From Asanoa iriomotensis (GTDB lineage Bacteria > Actinomycetota > Actinomycetes > Mycobacteriales > Micromonosporaceae), in NCBI RefSeq assembly GCF_016862515.1, contig NZ_BONC01000016.1, positions 1-64,000 of the forward strand: a stretch of DNA of 64,000 nucleotides. Reading direction: 5' to 3'. The position numbers and the translations under genes were made by a program. This document shows positions 1 to 8,663 of this stretch, piece by piece (positions within the stretch are counted from its first letter, which is position 1; each line of letters starts with the position of its first letter). The notes below the pieces were generated by a model, which ran no database searches, had not been told where the DNA came from, and saw nothing but the letters and a program-made list of their open reading frames with translations.

Positions 1-1
1 T

Positions 2-1021
2 GGCGGCAAGAGCTACGTCGGGCAGGCCGAGGACCCGTTCTTCCTGGACCTGCGGGTGTTCGACCTCATCTACGGCGGCAACCTGTCCGAGCGCGGGCAG
101 GACACCCTGGCGGGCTACAACGTGCAGTCGATCGCGCTGCAGGTGCCCAAGACGGCTCTGGCGCTCAACGGCGACGCGACCAGGAACCCGGTGATCGGGA
201 TCTGGAGCGCGACGTCCAAGGACACCATGAACGTCGCGGACCCCAAGGCCGGCGACCACCAGGTGCAGGTCTCGCGGCTGGGCAACCCGCTGGTCAACGA
301 GCTGGTCCCGGCGGCGAACCAGAAGGACGCGTTCAACGCCAGCACCCCGGCCGACGACGCGAAGAACCCAGCGCTGGTCGCGCGCGTCACCAACCCGGAG
401 CTGCCCCAGGTGATCCAGGGGATCTACGGCATCCCGGCCCCGGCGACGCCGCGTAACGACCTGGTCGAGATCTACCTGACGGGCATCGCGAAGAAGGCAC
501 CGACCCTCGACGGCTCGACGCCGCCGATCCAGGCGGACCTCAACTCGCAGATCCTCAACGGCGACGTCGACCCGAGCAAGTTCGTGCCGGCCGAGGAGCT
601 GCGCCTGAACATGAGCGTCCCGGTGACCGCGAACCCCAACCGGTTGGGCGTGCTGGGCGGTGACAACCAGGGCTTCCCGAACGGCCGGCGCCTGACCGAC
701 GACGTCGTGGACATCTCGCTGCAGGCGTTCGAAGGTGCGGCGCAGACCGGGCAGCTGGTGCCGGCACTGGCCGCGGGCGACAAGGTCAACGTCAACAACG
801 TGCCGTTCGGTGACACGTTCCCGTACCTCGCGCTGCCCAGCAACGTGGCGGTCAACCAGATCGACGCCGGTGGCATGCCGAACGGCGGCGTTCCCGGTGG
901 CGCCGGCGGCACCGCGGGCGGCGACTGGACCCGGGTCGGCGCCGGCTTCGGCGCGGCGGCCCTGATCTTCTGCGGCTTCGTCCTGCTGCGCCGCCGCAAC
1001 GCGTGGCTCGACGCGCGCTGA
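2..1021 (+). CDS. DUF4331 family protein, C-terminal part (5' end outside window)
   Basis: The reading frame is open from the first bases of the window, so the N-terminus is missing. The visible 339 residues carry the DUF4331 pattern: an FFLDLRVFD stretch, a long beta-rich region, then a Gly-rich linker and one C-terminal membrane helix (LIFCGFVLL) followed by Arg residues. That end suggests a membrane-anchored protein with its bulk outside the cell. A sortase, a TPR protein and a metal transporter follow on the same strand. The function of DUF4331 is not established. The family call rests on pattern recognition. Confidence 0.8.
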   Translation, partial: GGKSYVGQAEDPFFLDLRVFDLIYGGNLSERGQDTLAGYNVQSIALQVPKTALALNGDATRNPVIGIWSATSKDTMNVADPKAGDHQVQVSRLGNPLVNELVPAANQKDAFNASTPADDAKNPALVARVTNPELPQVIQGIYGIPAPATPRNDLVEIYLTGIAKKAPTLDGSTPPIQADLNSQILNGDVDPSKFVPAEELRLNMSVPVTANPNRLGVLGGDNQGFPNGRRLTDDVVDISLQAFEGAAQTGQLVPALAAGDKVNVNNVPFGDTFPYLALPSNVAVNQIDAGGMPNGGVPGGAGGTAGGDWTRVGAGFGAAALIFCGFVLLRRRNAWLDAR

Positions 1022-1030
1022 CGCACGGCG

Positions 1031-1063
1031 GGTGCGGCGCGGCCAGCCAGGCCGCGCCGCACC
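1031..1063 (+). terminator. Strong hairpin after the DUF4331 gene
   Basis: Two perfectly complementary 14-base arms (1031-1044 and 1050-1063) are separated by a 5-base loop, ten bases after the DUF4331 stop. There is no T-run, which is common for actinomycete terminators. The hairpin would lie inside the sortase gene if the upstream GTG at 1032 were used, so it supports the later TTG start. Confidence 0.75.
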
Positions 1064-1088
1064 GTCTCGACCGGGAGGAGCAGGAGCT

Positions 1089-1721
1089 TTGGACGCATCG
1101 GGTACGGGTGCCGGCGTGCTCCGTCGCACCTGGCTCGTGACGCTGACCGTCGTGGGCCTCGCGGGGCTGGCGATCTGGCTCGTGCCGCACGACCCGGCGT
1201 CGCCGCCGGTCGCGACCCCGCCCGCGCCCAGCGCCGCCGGGGTGGCCGCGGTGCGGGCCGCCGCCGCGCAGCCAGCGCAGTTGCGCATCCCGTCGATCGG
1301 CGTGCGGTCGCCGCTGGTCGACCTCCGGCGGCTCGCCGACGGGACGCTCGAGGTGCCGACCGACTACCAGGTCGCCGGCTGGTACGCGGGCGGCCCGAGT
1401 CCCGGCGACGCCGGCGGGCCGCCGGCCGTGATCGCCGGGCACGTCGACTCGGCAACCGGCCCGGCCGTCTTCTTCCGGCTCCGGGAGCTCAAGAAGGGCA
1501 GCAAGATCGAGGTGAGTGGCATCGACGGTGCGGTCCGCACGTTCACCGTGTACCGGTTGGCCGACTATCCGAAGAACACCTTCCCGAGCGGTGAGGTGTA
1601 CGCGGCCAGCGCCCGCGCGGAACTGCGCCTGATCACCTGCTCCGGCGACTTCGACCAGGCCGCGGGGGCGTACCGCGACAATCTCGTCGCCTATGCCACC
1701 CTCGACGGGGGTCCCCGATGA
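1089..1721 (+). CDS. Class F sortase
   Basis: A cysteine transpeptidase of the sortase family, 210 residues from the TTG at 1089. An N-terminal membrane helix (about residues 14-33) anchors it with the catalytic domain outside. The catalytic set is visible: His118 in AGHVDS, Cys184 in LITCSGD and Arg196 in AYRDN. The TTG start is preferred because GGGAGGAG lies about 8 bases upstream and because the earlier in-frame GTG at 1032 sits in the terminator hairpin. Class F sortases attach or process surface proteins, and the upstream DUF4331 protein is a plausible client (inference). Confidence 0.88.
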   Translation: MDASGTGAGVLRRTWLVTLTVVGLAGLAIWLVPHDPASPPVATPPAPSAAGVAAVRAAAAQPAQLRIPSIGVRSPLVDLRRLADGTLEVPTDYQVAGWYAGGPSPGDAGGPPAVIAGHVDSATGPAVFFRLRELKKGSKIEVSGIDGAVRTFTVYRLADYPKNTFPSGEVYAASARAELRLITCSGDFDQAAGAYRDNLVAYATLDGGPR

Positions 1722-3049
1722 GGCCCCGGCGCTGGTTGCCGGCCGTGCTCGTGCTGACCGGTGCGGTGCTCGCTGTCGGCACGATCTTCGTCCGCGGCTT
1801 TGAGCCGGCCGGGCCGGTCTCGAGCCCTCTCTCCGGCCCCCTCTCCGGCCCGCTCGACTCGCACGTCGGTGGCGCGACGCTGGCGTCCGCGATCGACGCG
1901 GCGCAGCGGCGGCTCAGGACCGTGCCCAAGGACTGGTCGACGTGGGCCGCGCTCGGCTCGGCGTACGTGCAGCAGGCCCGGGTGACCGGCAACCCGGCGT
2001 TCTACCCCAAGGCCGAGGGCGCGTTGCGCCGGTCGTTGGAGCTCGAGTCGGCGACGAACTGGCAGGCGTTGGTGGGGATGGGTGCGCTGGCCAACGCGCG
2101 CCACGATTTCCCGGCGGCCCTCGACTGGGGTCGCAAGGCGGAGAAGGTCAATGCGTCGGCGGGCAGCGCACAGGGCGTGATCGTCGATGCGCTGACGCAG
2201 CTCGGTTCCTATCAGGAAGCCCGCGACGCCGTGCAGCGGATGCTCGACGTCGAGCCCGGCATCTCCGCGTTCGCCCGCGCCTCCTACGACCTGGAGCTGC
2301 ACGGGGACGTGCCGCGGGCCCGCTATGCGCTGCAGCGGGCCCTCGACGACGCGGCGGCGCCCGCCGATGTCGCTTTCTGCCGCTACTACCTCGGCGAACT
2401 GGCGTTCAACGCCGGCGACCAGGCCGGCGCACTCAAGGAGTACGACCAGGCGATCGCGGCCGACGCGACCTATCAGCTCGCCTATGCCGGCCGGGGCAAG
2501 GCCGCCTTCGCGCTCGGGCGCACCGAGCAGGCTCTGGCCGACTACGCGCGGGTCACCCAGGCGCTGCCGTTGCCTGAGCTGTTGGCCGAGTACGGCGACG
2601 TGCTGACCGCGGCCGGCCGCACGGACCAGGCCCGGCAGCAGTACGACCTGCTGGACGCCGCGCAGGCCCTGTTCACCGCGAACGGGGTCGTCGACAAGCT
2701 GACCGCCGCCCGGTTCGCCGCCGACCACGACCAGCCGGCCGAGGCGTTGACCGACGCCCGGGCCGAGTTCGCGGCGCGCCCGAACGCGCTGGCCGCGGAC
2801 ACGCTGGCGTGGGCACTGCACCGCAACGGCCGCGACGACGAGGCGCTGTCCCATGCCGACGCCGCGATCAAGCTCGGGTGGCGCAACGCGGCGCTGTACT
2901 ACCACCGGGGCGCGATCCTGGCCGCGCTCGGCGACCGCGACAAGGCCCGCGCCGACCTGACCACGGCGATGGGGATCAACCCGCACTTCGACCCGCTGCA
3001 AGCGCCGCGCGCGCGGGCGTTGCTGGACTCGCTGGGCGGGCCGGCGTGA
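1718..3049 (+). CDS. Membrane-anchored TPR-repeat protein
   Basis: 443 residues whose ATG overlaps the sortase stop by 4 bases, indicating translational coupling. A short N-terminal hydrophobic segment (residues 6-25) is followed by a Pro/Ser/Gly linker containing a duplicated PLSG unit, then by multiple degenerate tetratricopeptide repeats to the C-terminus. TPR proteins are scaffolds, so no enzymatic role is implied. The operon position suggests it serves the same envelope process as the sortase and the transporter downstream. Confidence 0.8.
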   Translation: MRPRRWLPAVLVLTGAVLAVGTIFVRGFEPAGPVSSPLSGPLSGPLDSHVGGATLASAIDAAQRRLRTVPKDWSTWAALGSAYVQQARVTGNPAFYPKAEGALRRSLELESATNWQALVGMGALANARHDFPAALDWGRKAEKVNASAGSAQGVIVDALTQLGSYQEARDAVQRMLDVEPGISAFARASYDLELHGDVPRARYALQRALDDAAAPADVAFCRYYLGELAFNAGDQAGALKEYDQAIAADATYQLAYAGRGKAAFALGRTEQALADYARVTQALPLPELLAEYGDVLTAAGRTDQARQQYDLLDAAQALFTANGVVDKLTAARFAADHDQPAEALTDARAEFAARPNALAADTLAWALHRNGRDDEALSHADAAIKLGWRNAALYYHRGAILAALGDRDKARADLTTAMGINPHFDPLQAPRARALLDSLGGPA

Positions 3050-4488
3050 GGCGCCTGCTGGCGGTCCTGGCCGCCGCCGCCGCGACGCTTCTCCTCACAC
3101 CGGCACCGGCGTCGGCCCACCCCCTCGGCAACTTCACCGTCAACCATTTCCACGGGTTGCGGCTGCTTCCCGACCGGATCGAGGACGCCGCGGTCGTCGA
3201 CGAGGCCGAGATCCCGACGCTGCAGCAGCGCGCGGACGTCGACCGTTCCGGCGACGGCGTCACCGACGCCGGCGAGCTTGCGGACTACGCGCGGCGAACC
3301 TGCGCGGCGCTGGCGGCAGCCGTGCGGGTCGAGGTGGACGGTCGGCTGCTGGGTTGGCGCGTCGAGGGCAGCACCTTCGAATACCTACCCGGTGCGGCCA
3401 ACCTGGCCACCGGGCGCACGTCGTGCCGCCTGACCGTCGCGGCGGACCTGCACGGCGCTGCGACCGTCCGGTTCACCGACGCATATCGCACCGACCGGAT
3501 CGGCTGGCACGAGATCACCGCGACCGGTGCCGGGGTCGGCCTGCAGGACCCGCCGGTGCCTACCACGAGCGTCAGCGACGCCCTGCGGTCGTACCCGGAC
3601 GACCTGCTCTCCTCGCCCTTGGATCAACGATCGGTGACCCTGCGCACCACCGCGGACGGCGCCGCGCACGGCGCCGCCGCCGCAGCGGCCGTCGACTCGT
3701 CCGGTCCGGTCGCCCGCGCGCTCGGCGGCCTGAGCAACCGCCTCAACGACCTGACGGGCGCTGACCATCTCACCCCGTTGGCCGGCCTGCTCGCGATCGC
3801 GCTGGCGTTGATCCTCGGTGCCGGGCACGCACTGCTGCCCGGACACGGCAAGACCGTGATCGCCGCCTACATCGCGGGCCGCCGGGGTTCGTACCGCGAT
3901 GCCTTCACTGTCGGCGCGACGGTCACCGCCACGCACACCGGCGGCGTGCTCATCCTCGGCCTGCTGCTGACCGCCGCCACGTCGATCGCCGGCGAAGCCG
4001 TGCTGGGTTGGCTCGGCATCCTCAGTGGACTCATCATCACGGCGATCGGCGCGGCGCTGCTGCGATCCGCGGTGAACCGGCCGGCCGCCGTGGCCCTGAC
4101 GCCGGTCCTCGCCACCGTGGGCGCGCACGGACAGGACCATCACCACCACCATGGCCATGGCGCCCACGACCACCGCCGGCGCGGCCTCGTCGGCCTCGGT
4201 GTGGCCGGCGGCCTGGTGCCGAGCCCGTCCGCGCTCATCGTGCTGCTCAGCGCCATCGCCCTGGGCCGCAGTTGGTTCGGAGTCCTCCTGGTGGTGGCCT
4301 ACGGCGTCGGCATGGCCGCCGTCCTCACCGCGACGGGCCTCCTCCTGGTCCACGTCCACGGCCGCCTGGCGCACCGGATCGACACCGTCTCCGGCCGGGC
4401 CGCCACCGTCACCCCTCTCATCACCGCGGCCCTGGTCCTCCTGGTCGGATTGGTCCTGGTGATCCGCGCGGCGGTCCCAGTCCTCTAG
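3046..4488 (+). CDS. Nickel/cobalt transporter, NicO/RcnA-like, with extracellular N-terminal domain
   Basis: About 480 residues from the GTG at 3046, which overlaps the TPR gene stop by 4 bases. It has a signal peptide ending near ASAHP, an extracytoplasmic domain with an EF-hand-like DVDRSGDGVTDAGE stretch, then a membrane domain. That domain carries the family signature LGAGHALLPGHGKT and a His-rich cytoplasmic loop near residue 365 (five His in a row, then HGHGAHDH). These match NicO/RcnA-type nickel-cobalt carriers. Substrate and direction are not shown by the sequence. The final 4 bases overlap the convergent VIT-vWA gene. Confidence 0.82.
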   Translation: MRRLLAVLAAAAATLLLTPAPASAHPLGNFTVNHFHGLRLLPDRIEDAAVVDEAEIPTLQQRADVDRSGDGVTDAGELADYARRTCAALAAAVRVEVDGRLLGWRVEGSTFEYLPGAANLATGRTSCRLTVAADLHGAATVRFTDAYRTDRIGWHEITATGAGVGLQDPPVPTTSVSDALRSYPDDLLSSPLDQRSVTLRTTADGAAHGAAAAAAVDSSGPVARALGGLSNRLNDLTGADHLTPLAGLLAIALALILGAGHALLPGHGKTVIAAYIAGRRGSYRDAFTVGATVTATHTGGVLILGLLLTAATSIAGEAVLGWLGILSGLIITAIGAALLRSAVNRPAAVALTPVLATVGAHGQDHHHHHGHGAHDHRRRGLVGLGVAGGLVPSPSALIVLLSAIALGRSWFGVLLVVAYGVGMAAVLTATGLLLVHVHGRLAHRIDTVSGRAATVTPLITAALVLLVGLVLVIRAAVPVL

Positions 4489-6824
4489 GAGCGGCGCCAG
4501 AATGACGAACTGCGCTTCGGCTCCGCGTTCGCGACCTTGTCCAGGACTTCCAGGGCGTACGCCCACAGCTCGTCGAACGGGCGGCTGCGGATCGTCTCCG
4601 GCCGCAGGGTCTCGGCGAGCATTCGCAGCGGGCCGTCGACGGCGAGGGCGGCCAGCCGGCTGCCGAGGTCTTCGAGAGCTTCGCGTCGCTCGTAGGCCGG
4701 ACGGCCGGTGAGGTCACGCAACCGCTGTGCCTCACGCGCGGCCAGGTCGGCCAGGTCGGCCAGGTCGGCCAGGTCGGCCAGGTCGGCCCGGTCGCCCGCG
4801 ACGGTGGCGGGTGGGGCGGGAGCCGCAGCAGGTGCGGCGGGAACGGCCCGCGTGAATGCCTGGGTGGTGTACCCGTCGAACCCAGCTGTCTCCGACCGCT
4901 GGGGCCCACCCCTCATGGCCACCGGCCCTGCGGCAAGCATGTCCCAGCCGGAGGCCGGCTCGACCGGCTGGATGATGCGGTGGCCGGAGCCGCCCTCGGC
5001 GACCACTCGGCTGTCCACCGCGAGGTACGCGGTGAACCGGCACAGCACGCCGAACCGCAGTGACGTGTCGACGATCCGCCGCTCGAGCTTCGTCAGGTCG
5101 CGGCCGCTCGCGGTGGCGTACCGGTCATCCTGGTCGCGCAGGTGTGCCCTGGCCCAGATCGCGGTGAGCGCGGGGTTGTCGCTCGGCTTGGCGTCGGCGG
5201 TGACCGTCCAGGCGCTACCGTCCCGGGTCGTGCCCCGCAGGGTGAGCCCGCCGGCCGCGGCGCCTCGATAGCGTCCCGAGACCACGTACGGCACGCCGGG
5301 GAACAGGTCCGGCAGGCGGCCGGGCGTCCACGTGTCGTCGACGGGCGACAGTCCGTTCGCGGCGATCGAGACACCGGACACGAGGGGAGCGCCGATCCGC
5401 CGGTGGATGTTGTCCATCGCCTCGTCCAGCCGGTCTTCGCTCTCCACCAGCTCGCAGCGCCCACCGCCGGCGGCGGCGAGCCGGCCGAGGAAGCCGGCGT
5501 TGACCGCCCGGTCCACCCCTACGGTGTGCACCCGCACGCGGGCCAGGTCGCCGGCCGCCTCGCGCAGGATCTGGTCCTCGTTGCCGACCTGGCCGTCCGT
5601 CACCAGCACGAGCACGCGGTCGCGCTCGCCGTCGGCGGCGGTCAGATATCCGAGACCGCGGCGAAGTGGCGGCAGCAGTTCGGTGCCGCCCCGTGCCGCC
5701 ATGCTGGCGAGGTGCTCGACGGCCCGGAAGCGGTGCCGGTCGGTGGCGGCGACGAGCCCGGACGGCAGCGCGTCGGGTTCGTCGACCGTGTGGTCGAAGG
5801 CCAGGACGGCGAACCGGTCGGCGTCGGTGAGCGTGTCGACGATGCGGGCGGCGGCCCGGCGGGCGGCGACCATCTTCCAGCCACGCATGCTGCCCGAGCG
5901 GTCGAGCAGCAGGACCACATCGCGCGGGCGGGGCGTGCCGGCGCCGGTCGGCGGCAGCACGGTCAGCTGGAACGTCCCCTCGTCGCCCTCGGCGTCGGCG
6001 ACCGTCAGGAGCGCGGCCGACTCGTCCGGAGCGCCGTACGCGAGACGCAGCACGAAGTCCCGGTCTGCCCGCTCCCCGGGTCGCACCCGGATCCGCCCGC
6101 CTTCCTCGACCACCGTGTGCAGGCTGGACCGGATCGCCCCCAACGGCAGGCCGCCCGGGTCGACGCCGACGTCGATGGAAAGCCGCAGCGGGTTGGGGAA
6201 CCCGGGCAGCAGCACGGGTGGCGTGATCCGCGAGGCGTCCGGCACGGCGCCGGTGTCGTCGGCGTGACCGTCGCCGACGCTGGGCCCGGGCAGCGGCGCG
6301 CCCGGGATGTATCGCGGTGCGACCACGAGCGGGAACCGGAACGTCGCCTCACCATCCTCCATGGACAGTGGCCCGGCCAGTGTGAGCGTGACGGTGACGC
6401 GCTCGCCCGGCAGGATGTTGCCGACCCGCATCGTGAACACGTCGGGCCGCTCCTCCTCGGCGATCGAGGCACGCTTCCCGGCCGCGATCGCGTCTTCGTA
6501 CTGCTGGCGGGCGGCACCGCGCTCGGCCAGCTTCGCCTCGACGACCCGGCCGTCGGCCACCATCCGCATCCCGGTGACGGCGGCGCGGTCGGGCAACGGA
6601 AACACGTACGTGGCCTCGAGCGCCTGGTCGTGCACGTTCAGGAAGTCCTGGGTCAACTCGATGCGGCTGACCAGGCCGGTGATGTCGGCGCGCAGGTCGA
6701 GCCGGTCCAGCGGCAGGTTGCCGCGCTCGGTGCGCAGGGCGCCGAGCCCGGACTCGCCCGTGGTGCTGCGGGCCCGCTCGTGGCTCAGCTCGGCCTCGGT
6801 CATCGGTGTGACAGCGTTCATCAT
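4485..6824 (-). CDS. VIT and von Willebrand factor A domain protein
   Basis: 779 residues. The N-terminal third is a VIT (inter-alpha-trypsin inhibitor) domain. A vWA domain follows with the metal-ion-dependent adhesion motif DRSGSM near residue 308 and a TDGQVGNE segment typical of the fold. The C-terminal region is Ala/Pro-rich and includes a repeated L-A-D tract coded by a 9-base tandem repeat. No signal peptide is evident, so a cytoplasmic role is likely. The start overlaps the stop of the upstream MerR gene by 4 bases, so the two form one operon driven from the palindromic region at 7434-7457. Confidence 0.85.
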   Translation of the reverse strand: MMNAVTPMTEAELSHERARSTTGESGLGALRTERGNLPLDRLDLRADITGLVSRIELTQDFLNVHDQALEATYVFPLPDRAAVTGMRMVADGRVVEAKLAERGAARQQYEDAIAAGKRASIAEEERPDVFTMRVGNILPGERVTVTLTLAGPLSMEDGEATFRFPLVVAPRYIPGAPLPGPSVGDGHADDTGAVPDASRITPPVLLPGFPNPLRLSIDVGVDPGGLPLGAIRSSLHTVVEEGGRIRVRPGERADRDFVLRLAYGAPDESAALLTVADAEGDEGTFQLTVLPPTGAGTPRPRDVVLLLDRSGSMRGWKMVAARRAAARIVDTLTDADRFAVLAFDHTVDEPDALPSGLVAATDRHRFRAVEHLASMAARGGTELLPPLRRGLGYLTAADGERDRVLVLVTDGQVGNEDQILREAAGDLARVRVHTVGVDRAVNAGFLGRLAAAGGGRCELVESEDRLDEAMDNIHRRIGAPLVSGVSIAANGLSPVDDTWTPGRLPDLFPGVPYVVSGRYRGAAAGGLTLRGTTRDGSAWTVTADAKPSDNPALTAIWARAHLRDQDDRYATASGRDLTKLERRIVDTSLRFGVLCRFTAYLAVDSRVVAEGGSGHRIIQPVEPASGWDMLAAGPVAMRGGPQRSETAGFDGYTTQAFTRAVPAAPAAAPAPPATVAGDRADLADLADLADLADLAAREAQRLRDLTGRPAYERREALEDLGSRLAALAVDGPLRMLAETLRPETIRSRPFDELWAYALEVLDKVANAEPKRSSSFWRRS
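4741..4794. repeat. Tandem 9-base repeat inside the VIT-vWA gene
   Basis: Five exact copies of GCCAGGTCG (4741-4785) and a sixth with one change (4786-4794). The unit is a multiple of 3, so copy-number change would lengthen or shorten the L-A-D tract without a frameshift. Confidence 0.95.
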
Positions 6825-7423
6825 TCGCTCCTCAGCAGGCCTCGTGCGGACAACAGGTCGAGCAGCGGTCCGGCGGCGGCCAGGATGGCCGCCTGATCGT
6901 CGTGGTCCGGCGTCGCCGGCAGCAGCAGGAACGCGCCGCCGTCAAGTGGCACGCCCGTGAGCAGCGCCGGCTCTGCCCGCGGGGGCGCGGCCGCCGCGGT
7001 CTCGGCGTCGGCCGGCGCCGGCGTGGGCCGCTCGGTCCAGAACCGGGCGACCCGGGCCGCCGGCTCGGGCTGAGGTTCGGCCTCAGCGGTCGCGGCCGGT
7101 AACGCGTCCGGCGTCGCCGCAATCTCCCGCAGCGTCGCATCACTGGCCCCGGCCAACTCGACCTGGATCTCGGCGATGCTCCTGCCGTGCGCCTGGCGCT
7201 GCTTGATCGCGACGAGCTGCAACAGGTGGCGCTCTCCGTAGAGCGCCGTCCGGCCGCGCATGGCCGCGGGCCGATCGACCAGGCCAATCGTGGCGTACCA
7301 CCGGATCACCCGCGCGTCGGGCACGTCCCGCACCCGGCCGTTGGGCGCGCCCGGATAGCCGTCGCCGAGCGCCGCGGCCACCCGCGACGCCAGCTCACCG
7401 ATCGTCCACCCAGCGCTCACCAC
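6821..7423 (-). CDS. MerR family transcriptional regulator
   Basis: 200 residues. A MerR-type winged helix occupies about residues 5-80, recognisable from TIGELASRV, the RVIRWYATIGLVDRP turn and the YGERHLLQL helix. An Ala/Pro-rich linker and a small effector region follow. The gene is first in an operon with the VIT-vWA gene (4-base overlap). A perfect 24-base palindrome lies 11 bases upstream of its start, the expected place for autoregulation (inference). The inducer cannot be read from the sequence. Confidence 0.88.
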   Translation of the reverse strand: MVSAGWTIGELASRVAAALGDGYPGAPNGRVRDVPDARVIRWYATIGLVDRPAAMRGRTALYGERHLLQLVAIKQRQAHGRSIAEIQVELAGASDATLREIAATPDALPAATAEAEPQPEPAARVARFWTERPTPAPADAETAAAAPPRAEPALLTGVPLDGGAFLLLPATPDHDDQAAILAAAGPLLDLLSARGLLRSE

Positions 7424-7433
7424 CCATCAAACA

Positions 7434-7457
7434 TGACACTGTCAGATGACAGTGTCA
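7434..7457. promoter_or_regulatory. Perfect palindromic operator between MerR gene and divergent gene
   Basis: Arms TGACACTGTC (7434-7443) and GACAGTGTCA (7448-7457) are exact reverse complements around a 4-base spacer. It is located in the divergent promoter region and is the probable binding site of the adjacent MerR regulator. Confidence 0.8.
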
Positions 7458-7517
7458 ATAGCCCGCCGGCCTCAGGAGGACAAAGCTGTCAGAAGGCCGC
7501 CTGGGATCATCGATGCC

Positions 7518-8300
7518 GTGACGACCTTCCGTCTGTTGCGGCAAACGAATCGTTCCTCGCGATTCGCTCAGGTCACCGTCGAGGTGGCGGCATCCAGCCG
7601 GTCGGAGGTAGAGGTGACCGCCATCGCCGCCGAGGAGCACCGCCGGGAAGCGGAGTTGGGCGCTCGATGGGCTCTGGGCGGCCGTCCTGCGGCGAGGGTG
7701 ACCGTGACCGATGTGGTCATCACCGAAGTCGACACCGGCACAGGCGACGTCTACGAGGCCGCGGCTCGCGCCGTGTGGCAGGCGCTAGGCGTCGAGCATC
7801 GGGCGGCGTACGCGGGCTTCACCGATCCCGAGATGGTCGCGTCGTGGCTGACGAACATGGTCGATCGACGGCTCGAGGCCGTTACGGAGGCTCGGCACTG
7901 GCACGAGGGGCGACGCGGGCCGGACGCCGAGAGCCTGCTGCACGCTTGGCTGTTCTTCGAACGCGCGGGGCCGGTCGGTCTGCACGGCCGCGGCGATCAA
8001 CTCCTGCTCGCGAAGGAGAACCCCTACCGTTCCTACGGCGCGGACGAGTACGGAGAGACCAGGGTCGGCCCGGCACAACGTCCGGACGTGCTTTCCGGGT
8101 TCATCGGGCGCCGGCTCACCGACGCCGCCGTGATCGTCGGGCAGGACGGCGCCGGGGTCTGCGGCGGCCTCATGCTGCGATTCGAGAACAGCGACCTCGT
8201 AGTCGGGACGCTCGGCGACGAGTGGGTCCTCGCGGTCGGCTCGGTGCCAGCGGCCGCCGCTCATTACTGGACCGTTCAGCCCTCTGTGCGCGGCGGCTGA
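7518..8300 (+). CDS. Uncharacterised protein, possible elongation-factor-domain-IV-like fold
   Basis: About 260 residues if started at GTG 7518. The frame is open back to an ATG at 7446, but that codon lies inside the palindromic operator, so the later start is preferred. The ribosome site is weak. The middle contains alternating beta and helix segments (RVTVTDVVITEVDTG, then an Ala-rich helix) recalling the domain IV fold of elongation factor G. This resemblance is weak and no function is claimed. The gene diverges from the merR operon and may share its operator. Confidence 0.6.
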   Translation: MTTFRLLRQTNRSSRFAQVTVEVAASSRSEVEVTAIAAEEHRREAELGARWALGGRPAARVTVTDVVITEVDTGTGDVYEAAARAVWQALGVEHRAAYAGFTDPEMVASWLTNMVDRRLEAVTEARHWHEGRRGPDAESLLHAWLFFERAGPVGLHGRGDQLLLAKENPYRSYGADEYGETRVGPAQRPDVLSGFIGRRLTDAAVIVGQDGAGVCGGLMLRFENSDLVVGTLGDEWVLAVGSVPAAAAHYWTVQPSVRGG

Positions 8301-8412
8301 CGTCGTCGCGCCCTCGTCCCCGATCCACTCCCGCCAATCGTTGGCGTGGCCGGCGTAGGTTCGCCCAGAACGCTGTAAACGGCCGAACGCATCGGCCGTG
8401 ATCCACGCGGGC

Positions 8413-8446
8413 CCCACCGCGACGGACGGGATCTCGTCGCGGTGGG
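8413..8446. terminator. Hairpin between convergent genes
   Basis: Complementary 12-base arms (8413-8424 and 8435-8446) with a 10-base loop lie between the end of the 7518-8300 gene and the convergent DUF4097 remnant. It could end transcription from both sides. Confidence 0.65.
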
Positions 8447-8462
8447 CGCGGCTGGTCGCTTG

Positions 8463-8663
8463 CTAGAGGCTGTGGGCGGTGATGTCGCCGTGTGAGGCGG
8501 TGGCGCGGATGTCGAGTTCGGCGGCTGCGTCGTTCTTGAGGGCGTTGCTGATCCGGCCGTAGCCGGTGCCCGTGCCCAGACTCGCTGAGACGCCGCCAAC
8601 GGCGGCGATCGAGATGTCGCCCTACCCGGCGCGGAGCACGACCGCGCCGCGCAAGGCCGGCTT
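8463..8663 (-). pseudogene. C-terminal remnant of a DUF4097 protein
   Basis: On the minus strand this stretch reads GDISIAAVGG, then GYGRISNALK, then ATASHGDITAHSL and a stop at 8463-8465. That matches the end of DUF4097 proteins such as the intact one at 16265-17101 (ending RTRHGDIIIRPAAD). An in-frame TAG at 8622-8624 interrupts it, and upstream of about 8663 the similarity stops where the PrcB-like gene begins. It is a truncated and nonsense-mutated gene. Confidence 0.7.

Noticed and set aside
1032-1088. Longer N-terminus of the sortase from GTG 1032
   Set aside because: It would place a 14-base-pair terminator hairpin inside the coding region and has no ribosome site.
4741-4794. Short tandem repeats as a CRISPR array
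   Set aside because: Units are 9 bases with no spacers and lie inside a coding region.
5142-6896. Plus-strand open frame of 584 residues opposite the VIT-vWA gene
   Set aside because: Low-complexity composition and no ribosome site; explained by codon bias of the real gene on the other strand.
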